NCBI GenBank assembly: GCA_963682055.1
Contig: OY821743.1
Coordinates: 11,730,566-11,794,565 of the forward strand
DNA from: Primula veris
Lineage: Eukaryota; Streptophyta; Magnoliopsida; Ericales; Primulaceae
Direction: 5' to 3'
Length of the DNA stretch: 64,000 nucleotides
The notes beneath the pieces were generated by a model. That model was not told where the DNA came from and searched no databases. It worked only from the letters and a program-made list of their open reading frames with translations. How positions within the stretch are numbered: position 1 is the first letter of the stretch; every line of letters begins with the position of its first letter. Shown piece by piece: positions 34,391-46,114 of this stretch. A program made the position numbers and the translations under genes.

Positions 34391-35022
34391 CTGGTAAAGG
34401 TGGTTTGGAAACACCACGGGGCCGAAGAAGCAACTTGAGAACGCGAGGATGAGATGAAGAGGAAGTATCCTAATCTCGTCTTTTTTTTAGGTACTTTTCT
34501 TTAGATGCATTCTAATTTCGGGACGAAATTTCTTTATCGGGGAAGGGTTGTAACGCCTAGAGTTTGGAGTTTATTTTTGTTGTAACGCCTAGAGTTTACG
34601 GAGTTGTTGCGTTGTCTTTTATCATGTTTGATATTGCATATAGGTGTTTACCTTATTTGAGTTTTGTAGATGTTATGGACTTGTTGAGTTAGAAGCATGT
34701 GAGTTGTTGAGGTAGAAGCATGTCAGCTTAGTTTACTTTATTTTCTTTTATGTTACAGCCGCTTGTTTTACATTGTTGTCTTTTATTCTGTTAGATATTG
34801 TATACAGGCGGTTATTCTTACATGGTGCATTATCTGGAGCTTATTTTATTTGAGTTATGGAGTTGTTACGGGTTGTGAACCCTACGTATATTATATTTCT
34901 TAGATTATGACACGAATTGGACGTTTAAAATCTTATGGTCTTATTTGTAAAAGTTTATCATTTCTGGGTATAGTTGTTTAGATAGGAAATTTCGGGACGA
35001 AATTCTTTTAATGAGGGTTAGT
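34391..35022 (+). other. Gypsy-B 3' untranslated region and polypurine tract
   Basis: Holds the chromodomain tail, then a GGGACGAAATTTCTTTATCG block followed by TGTAACGCCTAGAG that looks like a second polypurine tract plus LTR start (34518-34565). The true tract TTAATGAGGGTTAGT (35008-35022) precedes the LTR. The last 350 bp resemble the end of the LARD internal region. Confidence 0.65.
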
Positions 35023-36721
35023 TGTAACATCCCGTATTTTTATAAATGGTTTTATTTATGATTTAATTTATCCAAAAACGTTTTATACAAAATTTTACCA
35101 AAAACCGGTCACTCGACTAATTTTTAGACAAAAATCGAAAAACTTTATTTTAAAAATCTGTTACTAATTTTACTAATAAAAAGGACCCAATAGATTTGTT
35201 TCTAAAAATTTGTTATTTTTGAGTAGTAAAACTATATTTTTGGATTAAGAGTTAGCTTTTAAATTTTTTGGGACCAAATAGTTCGCTTCCACAAACTATC
35301 TAAAAACAGTTTTTCTAAACCTCAAATCAGCCCACTTTTAATTCATTAAACCAAAAACTAGCCAAATACAAGAGAGAAAAGAGAGAAAAAGAAGAAGAAG
35401 AGGAAGAGGAAACCACCATTAGCGGATTCTTACCGGAAGCACCTCCTCTACGCTATAAGGTAACGGGGGTTATCCATTGCGACTAGACGAGGGTGTATGT
35501 TAGGATTAAGTTTTATGTTTATTATAAATTGGGGGCTTTTGCCTTTTATATTAATTATGTTCTTAAATTGTTAATTGGGGTTTAGTTGTTATATCTTTAA
35601 TTCCATTATTTGAAATGTAGAAGTTGAGGCGTTTGACATATTAATTTCGGATTAATGAGAATATTGATGGGTTTGCGTGTTTTATGCGTTAATTATATGT
35701 TATTATGGTTGTTGATAGAATTGGGTAAATTATTGTTGAATAGAGATGGGTTTTAGATTGTGCATACAAGGTGTTTGTTAAAATGGCCGAATGGAATTTT
35801 ACGTTATTGGAGTTGTTTGGCTAGTTGTGAATTTAGTACATATGGTTATGTGTTATGTTGATTGACGTTAAAGTGTCATTTGAGAATGTTGGTATTTTGA
35901 GATGTGATAATTGAATGTTTTTATATTATTGGCCGAGGCCTTGTGATTTAGCTGTAGTGGCAATGGTCTCTGTCTCTCCCTAATTCCGGGGACAGAAGAC
36001 GGCCGAGGGGATAGGGAATGACTCGTCTTACAGACTGGGGCGAGTGGCGTGAGAGGTCCCAGTGTGCACTATATTTACTTTATTGTTAGCAATGGTCTAT
36101 GTCTCTCCCTAATTCCGGGGACATAAGACGGCCGAAGGGATAGGAAATGACCTACCTAACGGACTGGGGTAGGTGGCGTGAGAGGTCCATGTATGCTATT
36201 GATGTGTGTTGAAGTTATTTAATTTATCTCGTTGTAGCATGTTATTATATTTCTTTTTATATGTTGATTATCGTAGTTGTTGTTTGTTGGTTCTTGCATT
36301 TAAGGGATGGAGTGACGGTATTTGTGGTGCTGTCCCGTCTAGTTATGTGCGTGGGACTCACCGTTACAATTTTGTCTTTCAGGTACAATTTAGATTGAGA
36401 CGTTCGGATAAGAGCATTAGCGCAGTATCGCATGGGCTCAGGGCATCTTTCAGTTACTTTATTTTCGCTTAGACTAGTTTTTATTTGAGGTTGTAGCCTA
36501 CGGGTAAATTACATTTGTTCATTTCTTTTTATATAATTTTGTTAAAACCATTTGTCTTGTAGCCGCGTTTGGCAAACTTTTATATTTAATTGATTAATTG
36601 TTCCTTTAGCTCGCAAACGTTTTCTTTTAAAATTTTAATTTTGTACCAACAGGTTCTCTTTTCTTTTGTTTAAAAAGCTCACACCTCGTTGTCCGTGTTT
36701 TATGGATTTTGGGGCGTGACA
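35023..36721 (+). repeat. Gypsy-B 3' LTR, 1699 bp
   Basis: It starts TGTAACATCCCGTA and ends GGGGCGTGACA. It includes the GAAGAAGAAG tract near 35390 and two structured tandem units at 35959-36189. Confidence 0.9.
35959..36189 (+). repeat. Structured tandem units in gypsy-B LTR, 2 copies
   Basis: Unit 1 (35959) has CTGTC/GACAG and ACTCGTC/GGCGAGT stems; unit 2 (36088) has ATGTC/GACAT and ACCTACC/GGTAGGT stems. Both stems change with pairing kept. Confidence 0.75.
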
Positions 36722-37325
36722 ATTCTTAATTTATTGTATTATAAAAATTAGATAGTACTATTTTGTTACATTTTCAAACTTTCAGCAAAGGCATGTTTCA
36801 ACCTCTGGCTTCAAAAAGTTCATTATATCCAAACTACTTTACAATGAGGTCCAGTCTATATGGTAGAAAACTAAGTCTTTAAATGTTGTAATTCAATTTT
36901 GATTTTTTTTCATAACTGTAATTAAAACAACCAGTGATGTGTATATAAACAATATTTGTTATCAACCAAAGCAGTACAGCAATAAACATAAATTAGGGTT
37001 TTTAACTTAAAGGTTCAAACTAATACTTACAAAGAACAATAATCGTTAATATGTCAAACACTAACAGAAATTGTGCCTAATCAAAATATACATAACTCAA
37101 ATTTTTTTCTAAAAAATTCACATAATTTACAAAAAAAAGTTTAGTCTTTTTAGGATTAGGGAACTCAGTGAGAGAAAGGGGCAAAGTATAGCTCCAAGTA
37201 CACTAAAACACAGTAATAAATTTCAACAATACACGCAATTATCTCTAATAAAAGCAATCAAATACTAATACCCACAAGCAGTACTAGTATAAGTAGTATG
37301 AATAAGAGTAAGACTGTTGAAGGAT
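36722..37325. other. AT-rich spacer before the LARD array
   Basis: No gene, element end or RNA is visible. The last five bases before 37331 are the AAAAT target duplication of the LARD. Confidence 0.5.
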
Positions 37326-37330
37326 AAAAT

Positions 37331-39206
37331 TGTAACATCTCGTATTTTTATAAATGGTTTTATTTATGATTTAATTTATCCAAAAACGTTTTATACAAAA
37401 TTTTACCAAAAGCCCGTCACTCGACTAATTTTTAGCCAAAAACCGAAACTCTTCCGAAAAACTTTATTTTAAAAACTTGTTACTAATTTTACTAATAAAA
37501 AGGGCCCAATAGATTTGTTTATAAAGATTTGTTATTAATGAGTAGTAAAACAATATTTTTGGATTAAAAGTTAGCTTTTAGAACTTTGGCGACCAAATAG
37601 TTCGCTTCCACAAACTATCTAAAAACAGTTTTTCTAAACCTAAAAATCACCCCACTTTCAATTCTTTAAACCAAAAACCAGCCAAATATAAGAGAGAAAA
37701 AGAGAGAAGAAGAAGAAAAAGAAGAAGAGGAAACCACCGTTAGCGGATTCATACCAGAAGCATCTCCTCTACGCACTAAGGTAACGGGGGTTATCCATTG
37801 CGACTAGACGAGGGTGTATGTTAGGTTTTGGTTTTGCGTTTATTAGAAATTGGGGGTTTATGCCTTTTTATCTTAATTAGGTTTATAAATTGTTAATTGG
37901 GTTTAATTGTTGTATGATTTATTCACTTATTTGAATGAGAGAATTTGATGAGTTAATTATATTAATTTCGGATTAATGAGATTATGGATGGGTTTGCATG
38001 TTTTATGCGTTGATTATTGTGATTATATAATTATTGATGAAATTGGATAAATTTATGTTGAATAATGGTGAATTGTAGTTTATGCATACAAGGTGTTTGT
38101 TAAAATGTCTGAAAGTGGTTTTTATGTTGTTATAGCGTTTGGCTAGTTGTGAATTTAGTACATGTGGTTATGTGTTATGTTGTATTACGTTAAGTGACGT
38201 ATGAGATGGTGTTATTTGAATAGTATAATATTATTGGCCGAGGCCTTAATATTTAAACATATGAGATTGTGTTAATTGGATGATTTATTATTATTGGCCG
38301 AGGCCTTGTGATTTAGTTGTAATGGTAATGGTCTCTGTCTCTCCCTAATTCCGGGGACAGAAGACGGCCGAGGGGATAGGGAATGACCTACCTTACGGAC
38401 TGGGGTAGGTAGCGTGAGAGGTCCCAGTGTGCACTATATTTATTTTATTGTTAGCAATGGTCTATGTCTCTCCCTAATTCCGGAGGCATAAGACGGCCGA
38501 AGGGATAGGGAATGACTCGTCTTACGGACTGCGACGAGTGGCGTGAGAGGTCCAAGTGCGCACTATAAATCTACTTTTATGTTGCAATGGTCTCTGTCTC
38601 TCCCTAATTCCGGGGACAGAAGACGGCCGAAGGGATAGGGAATGACCTACCTTACGGACTGGGGTAGGTGGCGTGAGAGGTCCACGTATGCTATAGATGT
38701 GTGTTGATGTTATTTAATTTATTTAATTTATTCCGTTGTAGAATGTCATTATATTTCTTCTTATACATCGATTACCGTAGTTGTAGAATTTGTGAGCTCT
38801 TGCATTTATGGGATGAAGTGACGGTGTTTGTGGTGCCGTCCCGTCTAGTTATGTGCGTGGGACTCACCGTTACAATTTTGTATTTCAGGTACAACTTAGG
38901 TTGAAGTATATGGTTAAGAGTTTTAGCAAGGCATCACATGGGTTCGGGCTTTTGCTTTCTTTTTACTTAAATTGTTTTTGAGGTTGTAGCCTACGGGCAA
39001 ATTCATTTGTTCATTATTTTTAGCTTTTATAAATCCTGTCTTGTAGCCGCGTTTGGAAAACATTTTTATTAAATTGTTTAATCGTTCATTTAGCTCGCAA
39101 GTCTTTTTATTTAAAAATTTTAATTTTGTACCAACAGATTTCGTTTTCCTTTTATTTAAAAAGGTCATGCCTCGATATCCGTGTTTATGGAATTTGGGGC
39201 GTGACA
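37331..39206 (+). repeat. LARD LTR 1, 1876 bp
   Basis: It starts TGTAACATCTCGTA and ends GGGGCGTGACA. It differs from LTR 3 at about 38 sites by eye (about 2%) and by a 3-bp indel in the GAA tract near 37715. Confidence 0.95.
38324..38684 (+). repeat. Structured tandem units in LARD LTR 1, 3 copies
   Basis: Units start at 38324, 38453 and 38583. Units 1 and 3 carry ACCTACC/GGTAGGT; unit 2 carries ACTCGTC/GACGAGT with all seven pairs kept. Unit 2 also has ATGTC/GGCAT where units 1 and 3 have CTGTC/GACAG. Confidence 0.8.
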
Positions 39207-42200
39207 AGTTGGTATCAGAGCTAACCAGGTTATTGTATACTTTGGGATGACGGGAAGATGGGTAACCATTAGACCAAGATCATTTTCACAAAACTTTTTC
39301 CAAAAACTCAAACTTTTTCTTAAAATGGGGGGGTTGCATTTAGCTTAAGACATGTAGCTAGAATGTAGTGGTAGTTGATGAAAGGAAAGTCCACATGTGA
39401 GGCAAGTTGGGAACAATGAGAACGCTTGTTGATCCCGGCTCGCCAAACTAGTGGGTTGACCTCTCGTCGGTATGTGTGAAGGAATACCTTATCGATGTGG
39501 AGTTCTAGAGTATGCGAGGACGCTCGGGTGCTTTAGGATAACGTATCGTGATGGGTTATCCCTCGCACTTTTGTGTTGTTTGTATGCGTGTGTAGATTGA
39601 TATAGTGTGTATGAGGTATAAGTTTGCATGTCAAGTAGTAGAGAACTATTAGAGTGCGAGAATTGTAAGATTGATGGTTTTAGGTAGTGCGTTTTTAAAT
39701 TATTAACTTGCGTGGTAATGAATATTTTATGCGAATAGATGTTGATATGTCGTGGACTAAAATGATGTAGTTGTGTGATATGTTCCATGTAAGAAATTTA
39801 CAAGTGTTGAAGAATTTTACATTTTTGTATCGATAATTTTCTGTAGAAGAACGATCGGTCGTTTGTCAAAACGATCGGTCGAAAATTTAGATTGGTCTGG
39901 TCCCTAAGTTTGTTGGTTTCTGAAATAGAAAATTGTCTTAACTAAAGTGTTCATGTTAACCTTGGTAACATATTTGGTTTATATCGAATGGCGACAAAGA
40001 GAAGTTAATATTTAAGCATCGGTGGCAAGTTAGGTGTGATACAAATGATTATGTCATTATTATGTATGCACGGACTTGTCTAATTTTGTATGACTAAATT
40101 TTTGTACATTGATTGATAATTTGAGGTTTCCGTATAGGCATGGGGATGATAGTTTGAATCATTTGAGCGAGCGGTGAGACAGGGTTATGGGTGTGTGATC
40201 CATCTTTATACTGTACAGTACTCGGTTATTGTTTGCTTGAAAAATTTATGAAAGTTGGATATAGGAATTTATGAGAGTACCAAATTTTGTTGGGCTGATT
40301 ACTGATATTTTAGTAGGTGGCATGTAAGCAGTATTTTAGTAAATATGCAGGCCAATTATTAGTAATTCATCTTTGGAAGGAATTTGTTAGAGCAATTTTT
40401 CTAGTATGTTAAACTGTGTAAGAATTGTCATTAGGGTCGCCAAGGTTGCTAATTTATGGTTGTGTTGGTTTTAGTACTTGATGCTAGTGATTATAAACTA
40501 TAAAAGACTATTCAGTTTTAGAGATTCTTCTTTTCTAGCATAGGAACCAGATTAAATCGCGAATTGAAGGAGACTACTAACTACTTAGTGAAACAATGAA
40601 TGAGAAACTGCAAAAGGAAAGGTCTGTGTCTGACCCGCTTTTGGATTGAGGATTAGATTACGAGTATATTTTGTGGTGAATGAGAATGTAAGTTTAATGA
40701 CAGAATTTTTATGCCTAAGGTTTGGAAGTAGGTCGATGAGCTGATTTCAAGATAAGTGCGCAAATTAACTTGATGATTAGTTTACGTGAGATTAATTCAG
40801 GTATGATTTGTAGTGTTCAGTTGGATAAGTCGTTACATGATTGTTGATCTTGATGATAAGGTGCAGTAACCGAATTTTGGTTTGTTGTGAGAGAGGGTTG
40901 TTTGTTCTTGTTTTCATGATTGAATGGATTAACATTAATTAGGTGTTTTATTTTTATTTTTGGAGATGGCTGATGGTTGAAGAATTGTTATTTCAACTTG
41001 CTTTTATCAAGTGATGTTGGTTGTGGTTTGAACATGTAAGAATAATGTTGAGCACGCACGGATTTAGATTACCCAGGTTCCTTATTGAATGCAACTAAGG
41101 GATGTTTGTTCAATTTCCTCATTTAGTACAGAGAAGATTATAATTTTTAAGAGGATCTGTAGATTGATTTAAAATTTCATCCGAGGCAAGTAACAACCTA
41201 GAGAGAAAGAAAAAGAGGTTGAACAGCCTGGTTTTTATGCGCTTCTATAATTGAATGATTGTGCTAAATTATTGATTTTGGATGACTAGATTATGGAGGG
41301 AAATAGTAGGAGTGTTCCTTTCGCCGGGCGAATCGGAACTCAGTTTTAAAGTCGGTTACGGTAAGTAAGGCTAGTCATGAGTTATTATAATTGCTTGGAG
41401 TGTTGGCAGGCTATTCAATTGTATTATAACAAATTGGGTAATATTGAATTATGTACATGAGTTCAAATCGTGTGGATCTATATATGTTTTTTTTTGTTTG
41501 TGTGATAATGAATAACAACCACGAAAAAAAAAAAAAAACAACTCTTATATGTTCAAGTTAAGCTTTGGAATCTCTTAGGAAACAAGAAGTTGCAGGTTTG
41601 ATTATTCTTGTTAATTTTGGAGTTGATTGTGAAGGATCCGTATATAAGTAAATTCGATAGAGAACATAGGAATACGAGATTTGGTAGCTTTTTCTAAGGA
41701 GAAAGAGTACTTATATTTAAAGTAGTTGTTTTGTTGATCTTTTGCTAGTGGTATAATTGTTTAACACTTAAAGGGTGGGAAAAAAAATTGACATTTCAGC
41801 TTGTGCGTAGCGATAGTACAGGAGAAGAAAATAAATAAAAACATAGTGAATATCGTGATTGGGTTTGTGATATCAATAAAGGTTATGTTCCGGATTTTTA
41901 TTTTTTTTTTAAACTAGTAAGTACTTCCACTCTGTTATATCATAGGTGAATCTGAATTATTAATGGTGCATCTTTTGCTGGGCAATCTAGTACAATTTAT
42001 GCCCCTTATAATGAGTAAGGATATCAAATGGATTATTATGGCCGTTATTATGAAGCTTAATTGGATAACATTTTCTTGGTGGCGTGTGTTGTGGGTTACA
42101 AATTAGAAGTGTCTATTTAGTTTTCAAGAGATTCATGTTTGAGCATATGCAAAAGTTTATGTCCAGGTTTGGGAAAGATTTTTATTTTTATTTATTTTTT

Positions 42201-44235
42201 ATTTTTTTATTTTTTTATTTTACTACTTGGTGAACTATGAAAGAAAGGTGGTAAAAAGAAAGGTCATGGGAGAATTTATACATACAAAAGGAATTGGAAG
42301 AGTGTACCTCGAGTTTGCTGAGAATCTGAGATGTAATTCAAGTAGATGCAAGCCTTGTGTGATTAGCTCACGTCTTGTTCTAATAGAATAATTGGTTAAG
42401 TCCTTGCATGATGATGGTTCTCAATGATGAGTAGGTATAATTTTAGGTGGTTATAGAGAAAAATAGCTTCTTTTATTTGATTGGATAGTTTATAATGATA
42501 TTGAAACTGATTAAATGGTATTTAGGCATTAGATTGATGTATTCATTGAATTACGTAGGAAATATAAACCCTGGTCTGTTTATAGTTGTTGTTTGTATTT
42601 GTAGGGACATGTTAGGAATAAGACGTTTAAGCATAGAAGGAATTGGTTGCCCGATGTTTCTGATTGGATGTTAACTAGGGAGAAACTTGTTTTCGTTTTA
42701 CAGCTATATTGAGAAATCGAAAACTGGAAGTTGGATTTGTTTTACAAGTTATAAGGTTGGGGGTACATAAGTTTTCTACCATTGGTTAGAACATAAAGGA
42801 TACCGATTAATTGAAGTTTTATATTCTGGTTATATGTAATTTTGCGAGTTAGTCGAAACCTTGTTTGATATAGTTTTGTTACTTTTGTATACTTTAGTAT
42901 AGACCGTGTAGCTGGGCAGTTGTATATGACCAGAAAATATTAAGGCATACGTGTATCAGTTGTCGGGCAAATTAGTACAGTTAATAAAGTCGGTTAAAAT
43001 GGTTAGGATTGTCATCTGGATTATTATACTAATACCCATTTTATAATTATTATTATTTTTGTGTTAATATCTTACTGTGAGTGGTTCTAAGCTATACAGA
43101 CAGATTATCTGAGTTCTGGACAAGTCCTTTTTCATCATATGTAGTGTGTGTGTTGAGTATTTGGGAAGATTGTTGACGCTTGGTGAAACCCTGAAAGAAA
43201 AACAGAAAAGGGAAAAAATGTCTGTATCCGTACTTCCTTTAGGCTTTTAGACCGAGTGTTTTAGGATATAGCTGATTAAAATACAAGTCTGATGATATTA
43301 GAAACAGAGTACAATGTTAGCACCACGATTATTATTATTTTATCAGAGCGTGCAGCGGAAGCACGGGAAATAGAAATAGATGTTAAGGTAAAGGTAAAGG
43401 AGTCATTTCGTTTTATTGATGGAACTTTCGCGATTCGGAGAGAGTGTGAAAACTAAGATCTACTATTTTTTTTTTTTAAATTCACTTGTGTTGGGTAAAT
43501 AGGAATTATTACACCAGGGAAAATAAAGAGCGGAGGTTAGCAGGTAACTGACTGTGGAGATAAATTCAAGGGACGAAACCTTATCAGGGGAAGAATGCGA
43601 CACCCATAGTTGTTGATACCTCGGTCATGAATTTATTTATTTATTTGTTTTTATTTTTGATAATTGGCAATAAGTTAGGATTCATGTATTAAAATTATGT
43701 TATGCTATGGTAGTTAATTAAATGAGAAGACAGAGAGTTTTGTAACAGATGAGTTATTATGACGCATAATTGGGACTTAAAGAGTTGGTCCTTTCATTTT
43801 TTTTTATTTTTTTTTTACAAGCTTATATATTCCCTGTATAAAATGTGTTCACCATAAAATCAGCACCATACCTCTGTGTGTGTATATACATAAAAAGGCC
43901 GAATTTTGAGTTTCGTAGACGTTGTGGAGTTGTTGAGGTAGAAGCATGTCACCTTAGTTGTTGACCTAGAAGCATCTTATCTATGTTACATTATTGTCTT
44001 TTATTTTATTAGTTATTGTTTTACATTATCGAGATACTTACGTATCTTTCGTTTACTTGAGTTATGGATGGAGGAGTTGTTATGAGTTGTGTACCCTGAT
44101 TATTTTATTTCTTGAATTATGTCACGAATTGTACGTTTAAAATTTTTATGGCCCTGTTTTTATAAGTTTATCATTTCTGGGTATAGTTGTTTAGATATGA
44201 AATTTCGGGACGAAATTCTTTTAAGGAGGGTTAGT
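39207..44235 (+). other. LARD internal region 1, non-coding
   Basis: The primer binding site TGGTATCAGAGC (39210-39221) follows a 3-bp spacer. No retroviral domain was found in any frame; open frames do not exceed about 100 codons. Near 39851 ACGATCGGTCG occurs twice, 21 bp apart. Near 43565-43600 a GGGACGAAACC block followed by TGCGACACCC resembles the tract and LTR start of another element. The end (about 43900-44235) matches the gypsy-A/B 3' untranslated region, with polypurine tract AAGGAGGGTTAGT. Confidence 0.85.
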
Positions 44236-46114
44236 TGTAACATCCCGTATTTTTATAAATGGTTTTATTTATGATTTAATTTGTCCAAAAACGTTTTATA
44301 CAAAATTTTACCAAAAACCGGTCACTCGACTAATTTTTAGCCAAAAACCGAAACTCTTCCGAAAAACTTTATTTTAAAAACCTGTTACTAATTTTACTAA
44401 TAAAAAGGACCCAATAGATTTGTTTATAAAGATTTGTTATTAATGAGTAGTAAAACAATATTTTTGGATTAAAAGTTAGCTTTTAGAACTTTGGGGACCA
44501 AATAGTTCGCTTCCACAAACTATCTAAAAACAGTTTTTCTAAACCTAAAAATCAGCCCACTTTCAATTCTTTAAACCAAAAACCAGCCAAATATAAGAGA
44601 GAAAAAGAGAGAAGAAGAAGAAGAAGAAGAAGAAGAGGAAACCACCGTTAGCGGGTTCATACCAGAAGCATCTCCTCTACGCACTAAGGTAACGGGGGTT
44701 ATCCATTGCGACTAGACGAGGGTGTATGTTAGGTTTTGGTTTTGCGTTTATTAGAAATTGGGGGTTTATGCCTTTTTATCTTAATTAGGTTTATAAATTG
44801 TTAATTGGGTTTAATTGTTGTATGATTTATTCACTTATTTGAATGAGAGAATTTGATGAGTTAATTATATTAATTTCGGATTAATGAGATTATGGATGGG
44901 TTTGCATGTTTTATGCGTTGATTATTGTGATTATATAATTATTGATGAAATTGGATAAATTTATGTTGAATAATGGTGAATTGTAGTTTATGCATACAAG
45001 TTGTTTGTTAAAATGCCTGAAAGTGGTTTTTATGTTGTTATAGCGTTTGGCTAGTTATGAATTTAGTACATGTGGTTATGTGTTATGTTGTATTACGTTA
45101 AGTGGCGTATGAGATGGTGTTATTTGAATAGTATAATATTATTGGCCGAGGCCTTAATATTTAAACGTATGAGATTGTGTTAATTGGATGATTTATTATT
45201 ATTGGCCGAGGCCTTGTGATTTAGCTGTAGTGGCAATGGTCTCTGTCTCTCCCTAATTCCGGGGACAGAAGACGGCCGAGGGGATAGAGAATGACCTACC
45301 TTACGGACTGGGATAGGTGGCGTGAGAGGTCCCAGTCTGCACTATATTTATTTTATTGTTAGCAATGGTCTATGTCTCTCCCTAATTCCGGGGGCATAAG
45401 ACGGCCGAATGGATAGGAAATGACTCGTCTTACGGACTGGGACGAGTGGCGTGAGAGGTCCAAGTGCGCACTATAAATCTACTTTTATGTTGCAATGGTC
45501 TCTGTCTCTCCCTAATTCCGGAGACAGAAGACGGCCGAAGGGATAGGGAATGACCTACCTTACGGACTGGGGTAGGTGGCGTGAGAGGTCCATGTATGCT
45601 ATAGATGTGTGTTGATGTTATTTAATTTATTTAATTTATTCCGTTGTAGAATGTCATTATATTTCTTCTTATACATCGATTACCGTAGTTGTAGAATTTG
45701 TGAGCTCTTGCATTTATGGGATGAAGTGACGGTGTTTGTGGTGCCGTCCCGTCTAGTTATGTGCGTGGGACTCACCGTTACAATTTTGTATTTCAGGTAC
45801 AACTTAGGTTGAAGTATATGGTTAAGAGTTTTAGCAAGGCATCACATGGGTTCGGGCTTTTGCTTTCTTTTTACTTAAATTGTTTTTGAGGTTGTAGCCT
45901 ACGGGCAAATTCATTTGTTCATTATTTTTAGCTTTTATAAATCCTGTCTTGTAGCCGCGTTTGGCAAACATTTTTATTAAATTGTTTAATCGTTCATTTA
46001 GCTCGCAAGTCTTTTTATTTAAAAATTTTAATTTTGTACCAACAGATTTCGTTTTCCTTTTATTTAAAAAGGTCATGCCTCGATATCCGTGTTTATGGAA
46101 TTTGGGGCGTGACA
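44236..46114 (+). repeat. LARD LTR 2 (chimeric middle LTR), 1879 bp
   Basis: From 44236 to 45593 it carries the LTR 3 variants (one difference seen); from 45674 on it carries the LTR 1 variants (one difference seen). The switch lies within 45593-45674. Structured units are at 45232-45592. A primer binding site follows at 46118-46129. Confidence 0.93.

Larger units (their letters stand above)
30893..36721 (+). mobile_element. Gypsy-B: 5'-truncated chromovirus (Tekay/Del-like)
   Basis: Sequence opens inside the Gly/Arg/Asn-rich end of Gag and runs through protease, RT, RNase H, integrase, chromodomain remnant, a long 3' untranslated region, the polypurine tract and one LTR (35023-36721). The 5' LTR, leader and most of Gag are missing. 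The polypurine context GGGACGAAATTCTTTTAA is typical of Tekay/Del chromoviruses. Confidence 0.85.

Noticed and set aside
30440..36721. Gypsy-A LTR at 28614-30439 as the 5' LTR of gypsy-B
   Set aside because: No primer binding site or leader follows the LTR at 30440, and the gypsy-A pol end precedes it in the correct order, so it is the 3' LTR of gypsy-A.
38923..39207. Minus-strand open frame of 94 codons in LARD LTR 1, repeated at 45831 and 52739
   Set aside because: It lies across LTR sequence, antisense to the element, has no known domain, and is kept only because the LTRs are copies. The longer version at 52739-53272 simply runs into flanking DNA.
39489..39788. Minus-strand open frame of 99 codons in the LARD internal region, repeated at 46397
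   Set aside because: Low-complexity His/Ser/Tyr-rich translation without a domain; identical copies reflect the tandem array, not selection.
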